A DNA stretch of 64,000 nt, from NCBI GenBank assembly GCA_964019135.1, contig OZ025263.1, positions 32,900,133 to 32,964,132 of the forward strand. The letters run 5' to 3'. This document shows, piece by piece, positions 27,701-42,700 of this stretch; the first letter of the stretch is position 1; each line of letters starts with the position of its first letter. The notes under the pieces are model-generated. The model ran no database searches and was not told the origin of the DNA. It saw only the letters and a list, made by a program, of their open reading frames with translations. The translations under genes were made by a program, and so were the position numbers. The stretch comes from Arenicola marina. Taxonomy: Eukaryota > Annelida > Polychaeta > Arenicolidae.

Positions 27701-30700
27701 CACCAGTGTGAGCAGTGCAAGCACCATCTCGGAGAGCACCACAAGTGTAACTACTCCAACAACACTCTCTGAATCTACGAGCACGGTGACCAGTCAGACC
27801 ACAACAACACCGACAACTGTGACGGCCACAACCAGTGAGTCGAGCACAAGTAAGTAATGTTTATTGATATTCGTTGACTTTATTTATATGCAAACAACTA
27901 TACGCGCGTTCAATCATTTCTGATGAATTCTACCAGTCTTTGCTTGTACATTTTTCATCGCATTATACTCTTATTTTCATTACTTTCGGTGACGGTTTTC
28001 TTGATGTTTGTAACGAAATAATGTTCTCCCCGTGGTAGTACCAAGTACCACCAGTGTGAGCAGTGCAAGTACCATCTCGGAGAGCACAACAAGTGTGACC
28101 ACTCCAACAACGGTATCTGAATCCACGAGCACCGTGACCAGTCAGACCACAACAACACCAACAACTGTGACGCCCACAACCAGTGAGTCGAGCACAAGTA
28201 AGTATCGTCCTAATGGTGTTGGTTGCCTTATAGTTGATGTACGTACGATAATGCTGAACAATGTAAGCAACCCCTTAGAAATTAAACCATTCACCGTCTA
28301 TAACCTGTTATGTGTACATGTGTGCAATATGTCGATATGAATGTGTCGTTAATGATATTAACGTTTCCTTCTGCATCGTTACAGAGACAAGAAGGACCCA
28401 TTTGAAAATTCCACCCGAGTATATTGCGTGGCGATTGTGGAATCGTTAATTGCATCGTTTTCTCTTTATGTATTGATGTGGGGTGTTTCCCCGGTAATGT
28501 TGACACTTATTTTATCCCCTGTGATAGGGTCAAGAAGCGGAAATTGGTGTATTCCGCCCGTGCCGATTTCCTTTCCTCTATTGTTGTGTTTATTGTGTTA
28601 TGTGCTATGTGCTAGTGATCTTTGATGTTTACGTGAACATGTTAACGTTTGCTACCATCCAGTATTGGCGCCAAGTCCCGTCGGAGTGAGTGCAACGCAC
28701 TAAAACAGGTGATGCCCGGGATAATGCTCTATGTTCATTGTCCGTGGCTTTTTACATGACGATATTAACATTCATTTTTCCTCCACAGAAAGTACCATGG
28801 ACCATGAGTTTGGGCATTCCAGTTCAACACGCACAATGTCGGCAGTAGCCATTTTGATCGCACTGTATTTCTTTCCCCTGATGTTTGATCTACTGTTTCA
28901 TTGATGACGTTAATTTCTCCTTATCTCACCATTATAGTACCAAGTACCACCAGTGTGAGCAGTGCAAGCACCATCTCGGAGAGCACCACAAGTGTAACTA
29001 CTCCAACAACACTATCTGAATCTACGAGCACGGTGACCAGTCAGACCACAACAACACCGACAACTGTGACGGCCACAACCAGTGAGTCGAGCACAAGTAA
29101 GTACATTATTGATATTCGTTGACTTTATTTATATGCAAACAACTATACGCGCGTTCAATCATTTCTGATGAATTTTACCAGTCTTTGCTTGTAACTTTTT
29201 CATCGCATTATACTCTTATTTTCATTACTTTCGGTGACGGTTTTCTTGATGTTTGTAACGAAATAATGTTCTCCCCGTGGTAGTACCAAGTACCACCAGT
29301 GTGAGCAGTGCAAGTACCATCTCGGAGAGCACAACAAGTGTGACCACTCCAACAACGGTATCTGAATCCACGAGCACCGTGACCAGTCAGACCACAACAA
29401 CACCAACAACTGTGACGCCCACAACCAGTGAGTCGAGCACAAGTAAGTATCGTCCTAATGGTGTTGGTTGCCTTATAGTTGATGTACGTACGATAATGCT
29501 GAACAATGTAAGCAACCCCTTAGAAATTAAACCATTCACCGTCTATAACCTGTTATGTGTACATGTGTGCAATATGTCGATATGAATGTGTCGTTAATGA
29601 TATTAACGTTTCCTTCTGCATCGTTACAGAGACAAGAAGGACCCATTTGAAAATTCCACCCGAGTATATTGCGTGGCGATTGTGGAATCGTTAATTGCAT
29701 CGTTTTCTCTTTATGTATTGATGTGGGGTGTTTCCCCGGTAATGTTGACACTTATTTTATCCCCTGTGATAGGGTCAAGAAGCGGAAATTGGTGTATTCC
29801 GCCCGTGCCGATTTCCTTTCCTCTATTGTTGTGTTTATTGTGTTATGTGCTATGTGCTAGTGATCTTTGATGTTTACGTGAACATGTTAACGTTTGCTAC
29901 CATCCAGTATTGGCGCCAAGTCCCGTCGGAGTGAGTGCAACGCACTAAAACAGGTGATGCCCGGGATAATGCTCTATGTTCATTGTCCGTGGCTTTTTAC
30001 ATGACGATATTAACATTCATTTTTCCTCCACAGAAAGTACCATGGACCATGAGTTTGGGCATTCCAGTTCAACACGCACAATGTCGGCAGTAGCCATTTT
30101 GATCGCACTGTATTTCTTTCCCCTGATGTTTGATCTACTGTTTCATTGATGACGTTAATTTCTCCTTATCTCACCATTATAGTACCAAGTACCACCAGTG
30201 TGAGCAGTGCAAGCACCATCTCGGAGAGCACCACAAGTGTAACTACTCCAACAACACTATCTGAATCTACGAGCACGGTGACCAGTCAGACCACAACAAC
30301 ACCGACAACTGTGACGGCCACAACCAGTGAGTCGAGCACAAGTAAGTACATTATTGATATTCGTTGACTTTATTTATATGCAAACAACTATACGCGCGTT
30401 CAATCATTTCTGATGAATTTTACCAGTCTTTGCTTGTAACTTTTTCATCGCATTATACTCTTATTTTCATTACTTTCGGTGACGGTTTTCTTGATGGTCG
30501 TAACGAAATAATGTTCTCCCCGTGGTAGTACCAAGTACCACCAGTGTGAGCAGTGCAAGTACCATCTCGGAGAGCACAACAAGTGTGACCACTCCAACAA
30601 CGGTATCTGAATCCACGAGCACCGTGACCAGTCAGACCACAACAACACCAACAACTGTGACGCCCACAACCAGTGAGTCGAGCACAAGTAAGTATCGTCC

Positions 30701-33700
30701 TAATGGTTTTGGTTGCCTTATAGTTGATGTACGTACGATAATGCTGAACAATGTAAGCAACCCCTTAGAAATTAAACCATTCACCGTCTATAACCTGTTA
30801 TGTGTACATGTGTGCAATAGGTCGATATGAATGTGTCGTTAATGATATTAACGTTTCCTTCTGCATCGTTACATAGACAAGAAGGACCCATTTGAAAATT
30901 CCACCCAAGTATATTGCGTGTCGACTGTGGAATCGTTAATTGCATCGTGTTCTCTTTACGTATTGATGTGGGGTGTTTCCACGGTAATGTTGACACTTAT
31001 TTTATCCTCTGTGATAGGGTCAAGAAGCGGAAATTGGTGTATTCCGCCCGTGCCGATTTCCTCTCCCCTATTATTGTGTTTATTGTGTTATGTGCTATGT
31101 GTTAGTGATCTTTGATGTTTACGTGAACATGTTAACGTTTGCTACCATCCAGTATTGGCGCCAAGTCCCGTCGGAGTGAGTGCAACGCACTAAAACAGGT
31201 GATGCCCGGGATAATGCTCTATGTTGATTGTCCGTGGCTTTTTACATGACGATATTAACATTCATTTTTCCTCCACAGAAAGTACCATGGACCATGAGTT
31301 TGGGCATTCCAGTTCAACACGCACAATGTCGGCAGTAGCCAGTTTGATCGCACTGTATTTCTTTCCCCTGATGTTTGATCTACTGTTTCATTGATGACGT
31401 TAATTTATCCTTATCTCACCATTATAGTACCAAGTACCACCAGTGTGAGCAGTGCAAGCACCATCTCGGAGAGCACCACAAGTGTAACTACTCCAACAAC
31501 ACTCTCTGAATCTACGAGCACGGTGACCAGTCAGACCACAACAACACCGACAACTGTGACGGCCACAACCAGTGAGTCGAGCACAAGTAAGTACATGTCT
31601 ATTGATATTCGTTGACTTTATTTATATGCAAACAACTATACGCGCGTTCAATCATTTCTGATGAATTTTACCAGTCTTTGCTTGTAACTTTTTCATCGCA
31701 TTATACTCTTATTTTCATTACTTTCGGTGACGGTTTCCTTGATGGTCGTAACGAAATAATGTTCTCCCCGTGGTAGCACCAAGTACCACCAGTGTGAGCA
31801 GTGCAAGTACCATCTCGGAGAGCACAACAAGTGTGACCACTCCAACAACGGTATCTGAATCCACGAGCACCGTGACCAGTCAGACCACAACAACACCAAC
31901 AACTGTGACGCCCACAACCAGTGAGTCGAGCACAAGTAAGTATCGTCCTAATGGTTTTGGTTGCCTTATAGTTGATGTACGTACGATAATGCTGAACAAT
32001 GTAAGCAACCCCTTAGAAATTAAACCATTCACCGTCTATAACCTGTTATGTGTAAATGCGTGCAATATGTCGATATGAATGTGTCGTTAATGATATTAAC
32101 GTTTCCTTCTGCATCGTTACAGAGACAAGAAGGACCCATTTGAAAATTCCACCCAAGTATATTGCGTGTCGACTGTGGAATCGTTAATTGCATCGTGTTC
32201 TCTTTACGTATTGATGTGGGGTGTTTCCCCGGTAATGTTGACACTTATTTTATCCTCTGTGATAAGGTCAAGAAGCGGAAATTGGTGTATTCCGCCCGTG
32301 CCGATTTCCTTTCCCCTACTTTTGTGTTTCTTGTGTTATGTGCTATGTGTTAGTGATCTTTGATGTTTACGTGAACATGTTAACGTTTGCTCCCATCCAG
32401 TATTGGCGCCAAGTCCCGTCGGAATGAGTGTAACGCTCGAAAACCGGTGATGCCCGGGATAATGCTCATATGTTGATTGTCCGTGGCTTTTTACATGACG
32501 ATATTAACATTCATTTTTCCTCCACAGAAAGTACCATGGACCACGAGTTTGGGCATTCCAGTTCAACAGGCACAATGTCGGCAGTAGCCATTTTGATCGC
32601 ACTGTATTTCTTTCCCCTGATGTTTGATCTGCTCTTTCATTGATGACGTTAATTTCTCCTTATCTCACCATTATAGTACCAAGTACCACCAGTGTGAGCA
32701 GTGCAAGCACCATCTCGGAGAGCACCACAAGTGTAACTACTCCAACAACACTCTCTGAATCTACGAGCACGGTGACCAGTCAGACCACAACAACACCGAC
32801 AACTGTGACGGCCACAACCAGTGAGTCGAGCACAAGTAAGTAATGTTTATTGATATTCGTTGACTTTATTTATATGCAAACAACTATACGCGCGTTCAAT
32901 CATTTCTGATGAATTCTACCAGTCTTTGCTTGTACATTTTTCATCGCATTATACTCTTATTTTCATTACTTTCGGTGACGGTTTTCTTGATGTTTGTAAC
33001 GAAATAATGTTCTCCCCGTGGTAGTACCAAGTACCACCAGTGTGAGCAGTGCAAGTACCATCTCGGAGAGCACAACAAGTGTGACCACTCCAACAACGAT
33101 ATCTGAATCCACGAGCACCGTGACCAGTCAGACCACAACAACACCAACAACTGTGACGCCCACAACCAGTGAGTCGAGCACAAGTAAGTATCGTCCTAAT
33201 GGTGTTGGTTGCCTTATAGTTGATGTACGTACGATAATGCTGAACAATGTAAGCAACCCCTTAGAAATTAAACCATTCACCGTCTATAACCTGTTATGTG
33301 TACATGTGTGCAATATGTCGATATGAATGTGTCGTTAATGATATTAACGTTTCCTTCTGCATCGTTACAGAGACAAGAAGGACCCATTTGAAAATTCCAC
33401 CCGAGTATATTGCGTGGCGATTGTGGAATCGTTAATTGCATCGTTTTCTCTTTATGTATTGATGTGGGGTGTTTCCCCGGTAATGTTGACACTTATTTTA
33501 TCCCCTGTGATAGGGTCAAGAAGCGGAAATTGGTGTATTCCGCCCGTGCCGATTTCCTTTCCTCTATTGTTGTGTTTATTGTGTTATGTGCTATGTGCTA
33601 GTGATCTTTGATGTTTACGTGAACATGTTAACGTTTGCTACCATCCAGTATTGGCGCCAAGTCCCGTCGGAGTGAGTGCAACGCACTAAAACAGGTGATG

Positions 33701-36700
33701 CCCGGGATAATGCTCTATGTTCATTGTCCGTGGCTTTTTACATGACGATATTAACATTCATTTTTCCTCCACAGAAAGTACCATGGACCATGAGTTTGGG
33801 CATTCCAGTTCAACACGCACAATGTCGGCAGTAGCCATTTTGATCGCACTGTATTTCTTTCCCCTGATGTTTGATCTACTGTTTCATTGATGACGTTAAT
33901 TTCTCCTTATCTCACCATTATAGTACCAAGTACCACCAGTGTGAGCAGTGCAAGCACCATCTCGGAGAGCACCACAAGTGTAACTACTCCAACAACACTA
34001 TCTGAATCTCCGAGCACGGTGACCAGTCAGACCACAACAACACCGACAACTGTGACGGCCACAACCAGTGAGTCGAGCACAAGTAAGTACATTATTGATA
34101 TTCGTTGACTTTATTTATATGCAAACAACTATACGCGCGTTCAATCATTTCTGATGAATTTTACCAGTCTTTGCTTGTAACTTTTTCATCGCATTATACT
34201 CTTATTTTCATTACTTTCGGTGACGGTTTTCTTGATGGTCGTAACGAAATAATGTTCTCCCCGTGGTAGTACCAAGTACCACCAGTGTGAGCAGTGCAAG
34301 TACCATCTCGGAGAGCACAACAAGTGTGACCACTCCAACAACGGTATCTGAATCCACGAGCACCGTGACCAGTCAGACCACAACAACACCAACAACTGTG
34401 ACGCCCACAACCAGTGAGTCGAGCACAAGTAAGTATCGTCCTAATGGTTTTGGTTGCCTTATAGTTGATGTACGTACGATAATGCTGAACAATGTAAGCA
34501 ACCCCTTAGAAATTAAACCATTCACCGTCTATAACCTGTTATGTGTACATGTGTGCAATAGGTCGATATGAATGTGTCGTTAATGATATTAACGTTTCCT
34601 TCTGCATCGTTACAGAGACAAGAAGGACCCATTTGAAAATTCCACCCGAGTATATTGCGTGGCGATTGTGGAATCGTTAATTGCATCGTGTTCTCTTTAT
34701 GTATTGATATGGTCTGTTTCCCCGGTAATGTTGACACTTATGTTATCCTCTGTGATAGGGTCAAGAAGCGGAAATTGGTGTATTCCGCCCGTGCCGATTT
34801 CCTTTCCCCTATTATTGTGTTTATTGTGTCATGTGCTATGTGTTAGTGATCTTCGATGTTAACGTGAACATGTTAACGTTTGCTCCCATCCAGTATTGGC
34901 GCCAAGTCCCGTCGGAGTGAGTGTAACGCACTAAAACCGGTGATGCCCGGGATAATGCTATGTGTTGATTGTCCGTGGCTTTTTACATAACGATATTAAC
35001 ATTCATTTTTCCTCCACAGAAACTATCATGGACCATGAGTTTGGGCATTCCAGTTCAACACGCACAATGTCGGCAGTAGCCATTTTGATCGCACTGTATT
35101 TCTTTCCCCTGGTGTTTGATCTACTGTTTCCTTGACGACGTTAATTTCTCCTTATCTCACCATTATAGTACCAAGTACCACCAGTGTGAGCAGTGCAAGC
35201 ACCATCTCGGAGAGCACCACAAGTGTAACTACTCCAACAACACTCTCTGAATCTACGAGCACGGTGACCAGTCAGACCACAACAACACCGACAACTGTGA
35301 CGGCCACAACCAGTGAGTCGAGCACAAGTAAGTACACGTCTATTGATATTCGTTGACTTTATTTATATGCAAACAACTATACGCGCGTTCAATCATTTCT
35401 GATGAATTCTACCAGTCTTTGCTTGTACATTTCTCATCGTATTATACCCTTATTTTCATTACTACCGGTGACTGTTTTCTTGATGGTCGTAACGAAATAA
35501 CTTTCTCCCCGTGGTAGTACCAAGTACCACCAGTGTGAGCAGTGCAAGTACCATCTCGGAGAGCACAACAAGTGTGACCACTCCAACAACGGTATCTGAA
35601 TCCACGAGCACCGTGACCAGTCAGACCACAACAACACCAACAACTGTGACGCCCACAACCAGTGAGTCGAGCACAAGTAAGTATCGTCCTAATGGTTTTG
35701 GTTGCCTTATAGTTGATGTACGTACGATAATGCTGAACAATGTAAGCAACCCCTTAGAAATTAAACCATTCACCGTCTATAACCTGTTATGTGTACATGT
35801 GTGCAATATGTCGATATGAATGTGTCGTTAATGATATTAACGTTTCCTTCTGCATCGTTACAGAGACAAGAAGGACCTATTTGAAAATTCCACCCAAGTA
35901 TATGGCGGGCCGTTTGTGGAATCGTTAATTGCATCGTGTTCTCTTGATGTATTGATGTGGGGTGTTTCCCCGGTCATGTTGACACTTATTTTATCCACTG
36001 TGATAGGGTCATGAAGCGGAAATTGGTGTATTCCGCCCGTGCCGATTTCCTTTCCCCTACTATTGTGTTTATTGTCTTTAATGTGCTATGTGTTAGTGAT
36101 CTTTGATGTTTACGTGAACATGTTAACGTTTGCTCCCATTCAGTATTGGCGCCAAGTCCCGTCGGAGTGAGTGTAACGCACTAAAACCGGTGATGCCCGG
36201 GATAATGCTCTATGTTGATTGTCCGTGGCTTTTCGCATGACGATATTAACATTCATTTTTCCTCCACAGAAAGTACCATGGACCTTGAGTTTGGGCATTC
36301 CAGTTCAACACGCACAATGTCGGCAGTAGCCATTTTGATCGCACTGTATTTCGTTCCCCTGATGTTTGATCTACTGTTTCATTGATGACGTTAATTTCTC
36401 CTTATCTCACCATTATAGTACCAAGTACCACCAGTGTGAGCAGTGCAAGCACCATCTCGGAGAGCACCACAAGTGTAACTACTCCAACAACACTCTCTGA
36501 ATCTACGAGCACGGTGACCAGTCAGACCACAACAACACCGACAACTGTGACGGCCACAACCAGTGAGTCGAGCACAAGTAAGTAATGTTTATTGATATTC
36601 GTTGACTTTATTTATATGCAAACAACTATACGCGCGTTCAATCATTTCTGATGAATTCTACCAGTCTTTGCTTGTACATTTTTCATCGCATTATACTCTT

Positions 36701-39700
36701 ATTTTCATTACTTTCGGTGACGGTTTTCTTGATGTTCGTAACGAAATAATGTTCTCCCCGTGGTAGTACCAAGTACCACCAGTGTGAGCAGTGCAAGTAC
36801 CATCTCGGAGAGCACAACAAGTGTGACCACTCCAACAACGGTATCTGAATCCACGAGCACCGTGACCAGTCAGACCACAACAACACCAACAACTGTGACG
36901 CCCACAACCAGTGAGTCGAGCACAAGTAAGTATCGTCCTAATGGTGTTGGTTGCCTTATAGTTGATGTACGTACGATAATGCTGAACAATGTAAGCAACC
37001 CCTTAGAAATTAAACCATTCACCGTCTATAACCTGTTATGTGTACATGTGTGCAATATGTCGATATGAATGTGTCGTTAATGATATTAACGTTTCCTTCT
37101 GCATCGTTACAGAGACAAGAAGGACCCATTTGAAAATTCCACCCGAGTATATTGCGTGGCGATTGTGGAATCGTTAATTGCATCGTTTTCTCTTTATGTA
37201 TTGATGTGGGGTGTTTCCCCGGTAATGTTGACACTTATTTTATCCCCTGTGATAGGGTCAAGAAGCGGAAATTGGTGTATTCCGCCCGTGCCGATTTCCC
37301 TTCCTCTATTGTTGTGTTTATTGTGTTATGTGCTATGTGCTAGTGATCTTTGATGTTTACGTGAACATGTTAACGTTTGCTACCATCCAGTATTGGCGCC
37401 AAGTCCCGTCGGAGTGAGTGCAACGCACTAAAACAGGTGATGCCCGGGATAATGCTCTATGTTGATTGTCCGTGGCTTTTTACATGACGATATTAACATT
37501 CATTTTTCCTCCACAGAAAGTACCATGGACCATGAGTTTGGGCATTCCAGTTCAACACGCACAATGTCGGCAGTAGCCAGTTTGATCGCACTGTATTTCT
37601 TTCCCCTGATGTTTGATCTACTGTTTCATTGATGACGTTAATTTCTCCTTATCTCACCATTATAGTACCAAGTACCACCAGTGTGAGCAGTGCAAGCACC
37701 ATCTCGGAGAGCACCACAAGTGTAACTACTCCAACAACACTATCTGAATCTACGAGCACGGTGACCAGTCAGACCACAACAACACCGACAACTGTGACGG
37801 CCACAACCAGTGAGTCGAGCACAAGTAAGTAATGTTTATTGATATTCGTTGACTTTATTTATATGCAAACAACTATACGCGCGTTCAATCATTTCTGATG
37901 AATTCTACCAGTCTTTGCTTGTACATTTTTCATCGCATTATACTCTTATTTTCATTACTTTCGGTGACAGTTTTCTTGATGTTCGTAACGAAATAATGTT
38001 CTCCCCGTGGTAGTACCAAGTACCACCAGTGTGAGCAGTGCAAGTACCATCTCGGAGAGCACAACAAGTGTGACCACTCCAACAACGGTATCTAAATCCA
38101 CGAGCACCGTGACCAGTCAGACCACAACAACACCAACAACTGTGACGCCCACAACCAGTGAGTCGAGCACAAGTAAGTATCGTCCTAATGGTGTTGGTTG
38201 CCTTATAGTTGATGTACGTACGATAATGCTGAACAATGTAAGCAACCCCTTAGAAATTAAACCATTCACGGTCTATAACCTGTTATGTGTACATGTGTGC
38301 AATATGTCGATATGAATGTGTCGTTAATGATATTAACGTTTCCTTCTGCATCGTTACAGAGACAAGAAGGACCCATTTGAAAATTCCACCCAAGTATATT
38401 GCGTGTCGACTGTGGCTCTTTACGTATTGATGTGGGGTGTTTCCCCGGTAATGTTGACACTTATTTTATCCTCTGTGATAAGCTCAAGAAGCGGAAATTG
38501 GTGTATTCCGCCCGTGCCGATTTCCTTTCCCCTACTATTGTGTTTCTTGTGTTATGTGCTATGTGTTAGTGATCTTTGATGTTTACGTGAACATGTTAAC
38601 GTTTGCTCCCATCCAGTATTGGCGCCAAGTCCCGTCGGAGTGAGTGCAACGCACTAAAACCGATGATGCCCGGGATAATGCTCTATGTTGATTGTCCGTG
38701 GCTTTTTACATGACGATATTAACATTCATTTTTCCTCCACAGAAAGTACCATGGACCATGAGTTTGGGCATTCCAGTTCAACACGCACAATGTCGGCAGT
38801 AGCCATTTTGATCGCACTGTATTTCTTTCCCCTGATGTTTGATCTACTGTTTCATTGATGACGTTAATTTCTCCTTATCTCACCATTATAGTACCAAGTA
38901 CCACCAGTGTGAGCAGTGCAAGCACCATCTCGGAGAGCACCACAAGTGTGACCACTCCAACAACACTCTCTGAATCTACGAGCACGGTGACCAGTCAGAC
39001 CACAACAACACCGACAACTGTGACGGCCACAACCAGTGAGTCTAGCACAAGTAAGTAATGTTTATTGATATTCGTTGACTTTATTTATATGCAAACAACT
39101 ATACGCGCGTTCAATCATTTCTGATGAATTCTACCAGTCTTTGCTTGTACATTTTTCATCGCATTATACTCTTATTTTCATTACTTTCGGTGACGGTTTT
39201 CTTGATGTTCGTAACGAAATAATGTTCTCCCCGTGGTAGTACCAAGTACCACCAGTGTGAGCAGTGCAAGTACCATCTCGGAGAGCACAACAAGTGTGAC
39301 CACTCCAACAACGGTATCTGAATCCACGAGCACCGTGACCAGTCAGACCACAACAACACCAACAACTGTGACGCCCACAACCAGTGAGTCGAGCACAAGT
39401 AAGTATCGTCCTAATGGTGTTGGTTGCCTTATAGTTGATGTACGTACGATAATGCTGAACAATGTAAGCAACCCCTTAGAAATCAAACCATTCACCGTCT
39501 ATAACCTGTTATGTGTACATGTGTGCAATATGTCGATATGAATGTGTCGTTAATGATATTAACGTTTCCTTCTGCATCGTTACAGAGACAAGAAGGACCC
39601 ATTTGAAAATTCCACCCAAGTATATTGCGTGTCGACTGTGGAATCGTTAATTGCATCGTGTTCTCTTTACGTATTGATGTGGGGTGTTTCCCCGGTAATG

Positions 39701-42700
39701 TTGACACTTATTTTATCCTCTGTGATAGGGTCAAGAAGCGGAAATTGGTGTATTCCGCCCGTGCCGATTTCCTTTGGCCTATTATTGTGTATATTGTGTT
39801 ATGTGCTATGTGCTAGTGATCTTTGATGTTTACGTGAACATGTTAACGTTTGCTACCATCCAGTATTGGCGCCAAGTCCCGTCGGAGTGAGTGCAACGCA
39901 CTAAAACCGATGATGCCCGGGATAATGCTCTATGTTGATTGTCCGTGGCTTTTTACATGACGATATTAACATTCATTTTTCCTCCACAGAAAGTACCATG
40001 GACCATGAGTTTGGGCATTCCAGTTCAACACGCACAATGTCGGCAGTAGCCATTTTGATCGCACTGTATTTCTTTCCCCTGATGTTTGATCTACTGTTTC
40101 ATTGATGACGTTAATTTCTCCTTATCTCACCATTATAGTACCAAGTACCACCAGTGTGAGCAGTGCAAGCACCATCTCGGAGAGCACCACAAGTGTGACC
40201 ACTCCAACAACACTCTCTGAATCTACGAGCACGGTGACCAGTCAGACCACAACAACACCGACAACTGTGACGGCCACAACCAGTGAGTCTAGCACAAGTA
40301 AGTAATGTTTATTGATATTCGTTGACTTTATTTATTCGCAAACAACTATACGCGCGTTCAATCATTTCTGATGAATTCTACCAGTCTTTGCTTGTACATT
40401 TTTCATCGCATTATACTCTTATTTTCATTACTTTCGGTGACGGTTTTCTTGATGTTCGTAACGAAATAATGTTCTCCCCGTGGTAGTACCAAGTACCACC
40501 AGTGTGAGCAGTGCAAGTACCATCTCGGAGAGCACAACAAGTGTGACCACTCCAACAACGGTATCTGAATCCACGAGCACCGTGACCAGTCAGACCACAA
40601 CAACACCAACAACTGTGACGCCCACAACCAGTGAGTCGAGCACAAGTAAGTATCGTCCTAATGGTGTTGGTTGCCTTATAGTTGATGTACGTACGATAAT
40701 GCTGAACAATGTAAGCAACCCCTTAGAAATCAAACCATTCACCGTCTATAACCTGTTATGTGTACATGTGTGCAATATGTCGATATGAATGTGTCGTTAA
40801 TGATATTAACGTTTCCTTCTGCATCGTTACAGAGACAAGAAAGACCCATTTGAAAATTCCACCCAAGTATATTGCGTGTCGACTGTGGAATCGTTAATTG
40901 CATCGTGTTCTCTTTACGTATTGATGTGGGGTGTTTCCCCGGTAATGTTGACACTTATTTTATCCTCTGTGATAGGGTCAAGAAGCGGAAATTGGTGTAT
41001 TCCGCCCGTGCCGATTTCCTTTGGCCTATTATTGTGTATATTGTGTTATGTGCTATGTGCTAGTGATCTTTGATGTTTACGTGAACATGTTAACGTTTGC
41101 TACCATCCAGTATTGGCGCCAAGTCCCGTCGGAGTGAGTGCAACGCACTAAAACCGATGATGCCCGGGATAATGCTCTATGTTGATTGTCCGTGGCTTTT
41201 TACATGACGATATTAACATTCATTTTTCCTCCACAGAAAGTACCATGGACCATGAGTTTGGGCATTCCAGTTCAACACGCACAATGTCGGCAGTAGCCAT
41301 TTTGATCGCACTGTATTTCTTTCCCCTGATGTTTGATCTACTGTTTCATTGATGACGTTAATTTCTCCTTATCTCACCATTATAGTACCAAGTACCACCA
41401 GTGTGAGCAGTGCAAGCACCATCTCGGAGAGCACCACAAGTGTAACTACTCCAACAACACTCTCTGAATCTACGAGCACGGTGACCAGTCAGACCACAAC
41501 AACACCGACAACTGTGACGGCCACAACCAGTGAGTCTAGCACAAGTAAGTAATGTTTATTGATATTCGTTGACTTTATTTATATGCAAACAACTATACGC
41601 GCGTTCAATCATTTCTGATGAATTCTACCAGTCTTTGCTTGTACATTTTTCATCGCATTATACTCTTATTTTCATTACTTTCGGTGACGGTTTTCTTGAT
41701 GTTCGTAACGAAATAATGTTCTCCCCGTGGTAGCACCAAGTACCACCAGTGTGAGCAGTGCAAGTACCATCTCGGAGAGCACAACAAGTGTGACCACTCC
41801 AACAACGGTATCTGAATCCACGAGCACCGTGACCAGTCAGACCACAACAACACCAACAACTGTGACGCCCACAACCAGTGAGTCGAGCACAAGTAAGTAT
41901 CGTCCTAATGGTGTTGGTTGCCTTATAGTTGATGTACGTACGATAATGCTGAACAATGTAAGCAACCCCTTAGAAATCAAACCATTCACCGTCTATAACC
42001 TGTTATGTGTACATGTGTGCAATATGTCGATATGAATGTGTCGTTAATGATATTAACGTTTCCTTCTGCATCGTTACAGAGACAAGAAGGACCCATTTGA
42101 AAATTCCACCCAAGTATATTGCGTGTCGACTGTGGAATCGTTAATTGCATCGTGTTCTCTTTACGTATTGATGTGGGGTGTTTCCCCGGTAATGTTGACA
42201 CTTATTTTATCCTCTGTGATAGGGTCAAGAAGCGGAAATTGGTGTATTCCGCCCGTGCCGATTTCCTTTGGCCTATTATCGTGTATATTGTGTTATGTGC
42301 TATGTGCTAGTGATCTTTGATGTTTACGTGAACATGTTAACGTTTGCTACCATCCAGTATTGACGCCAAGTCCCGTCGGAGTGAGTGCAACGCACTAAAA
42401 CCGATGATGCCCGGGATAATGCTCTATGTTGATTGTCCGTGGCTTTTTACATGACGATATTAACATTCATTTTTCCTCCACAGAAAGTACCATGGACCAT
42501 GAGTTTGGGCATTCCAGTTCAACACGCACAATGTCGGCAGTAGCCATTTTGATCGCACTGTATTTCTTTCCCCTGATGTTTGATCTACTGTTTCATTGAT
42601 GACGTTAATTTCTCCTTATCTCACCATTATAGTACCAAGTACCACCAGTGTGAGCAGTGCAAGCACCATCTCGGAGAGCACCACAAGTGTAACTACTCCA

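Larger units (their letters stand above)
21456..33923 (+). repeat. Higher-order triplication, 3 units (3,741 bp), plus one extra unit
   Basis: Blocks 21456-25196, 25197-28937 and 30183-33923 are each exactly 3,741 bp and share unit order and private variants (CA-start B, gttacatag C acceptor in units 20 and 24, Gly in D). A single additional unit (28938-30182) sits between the second and third blocks. Confidence 0.9.
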
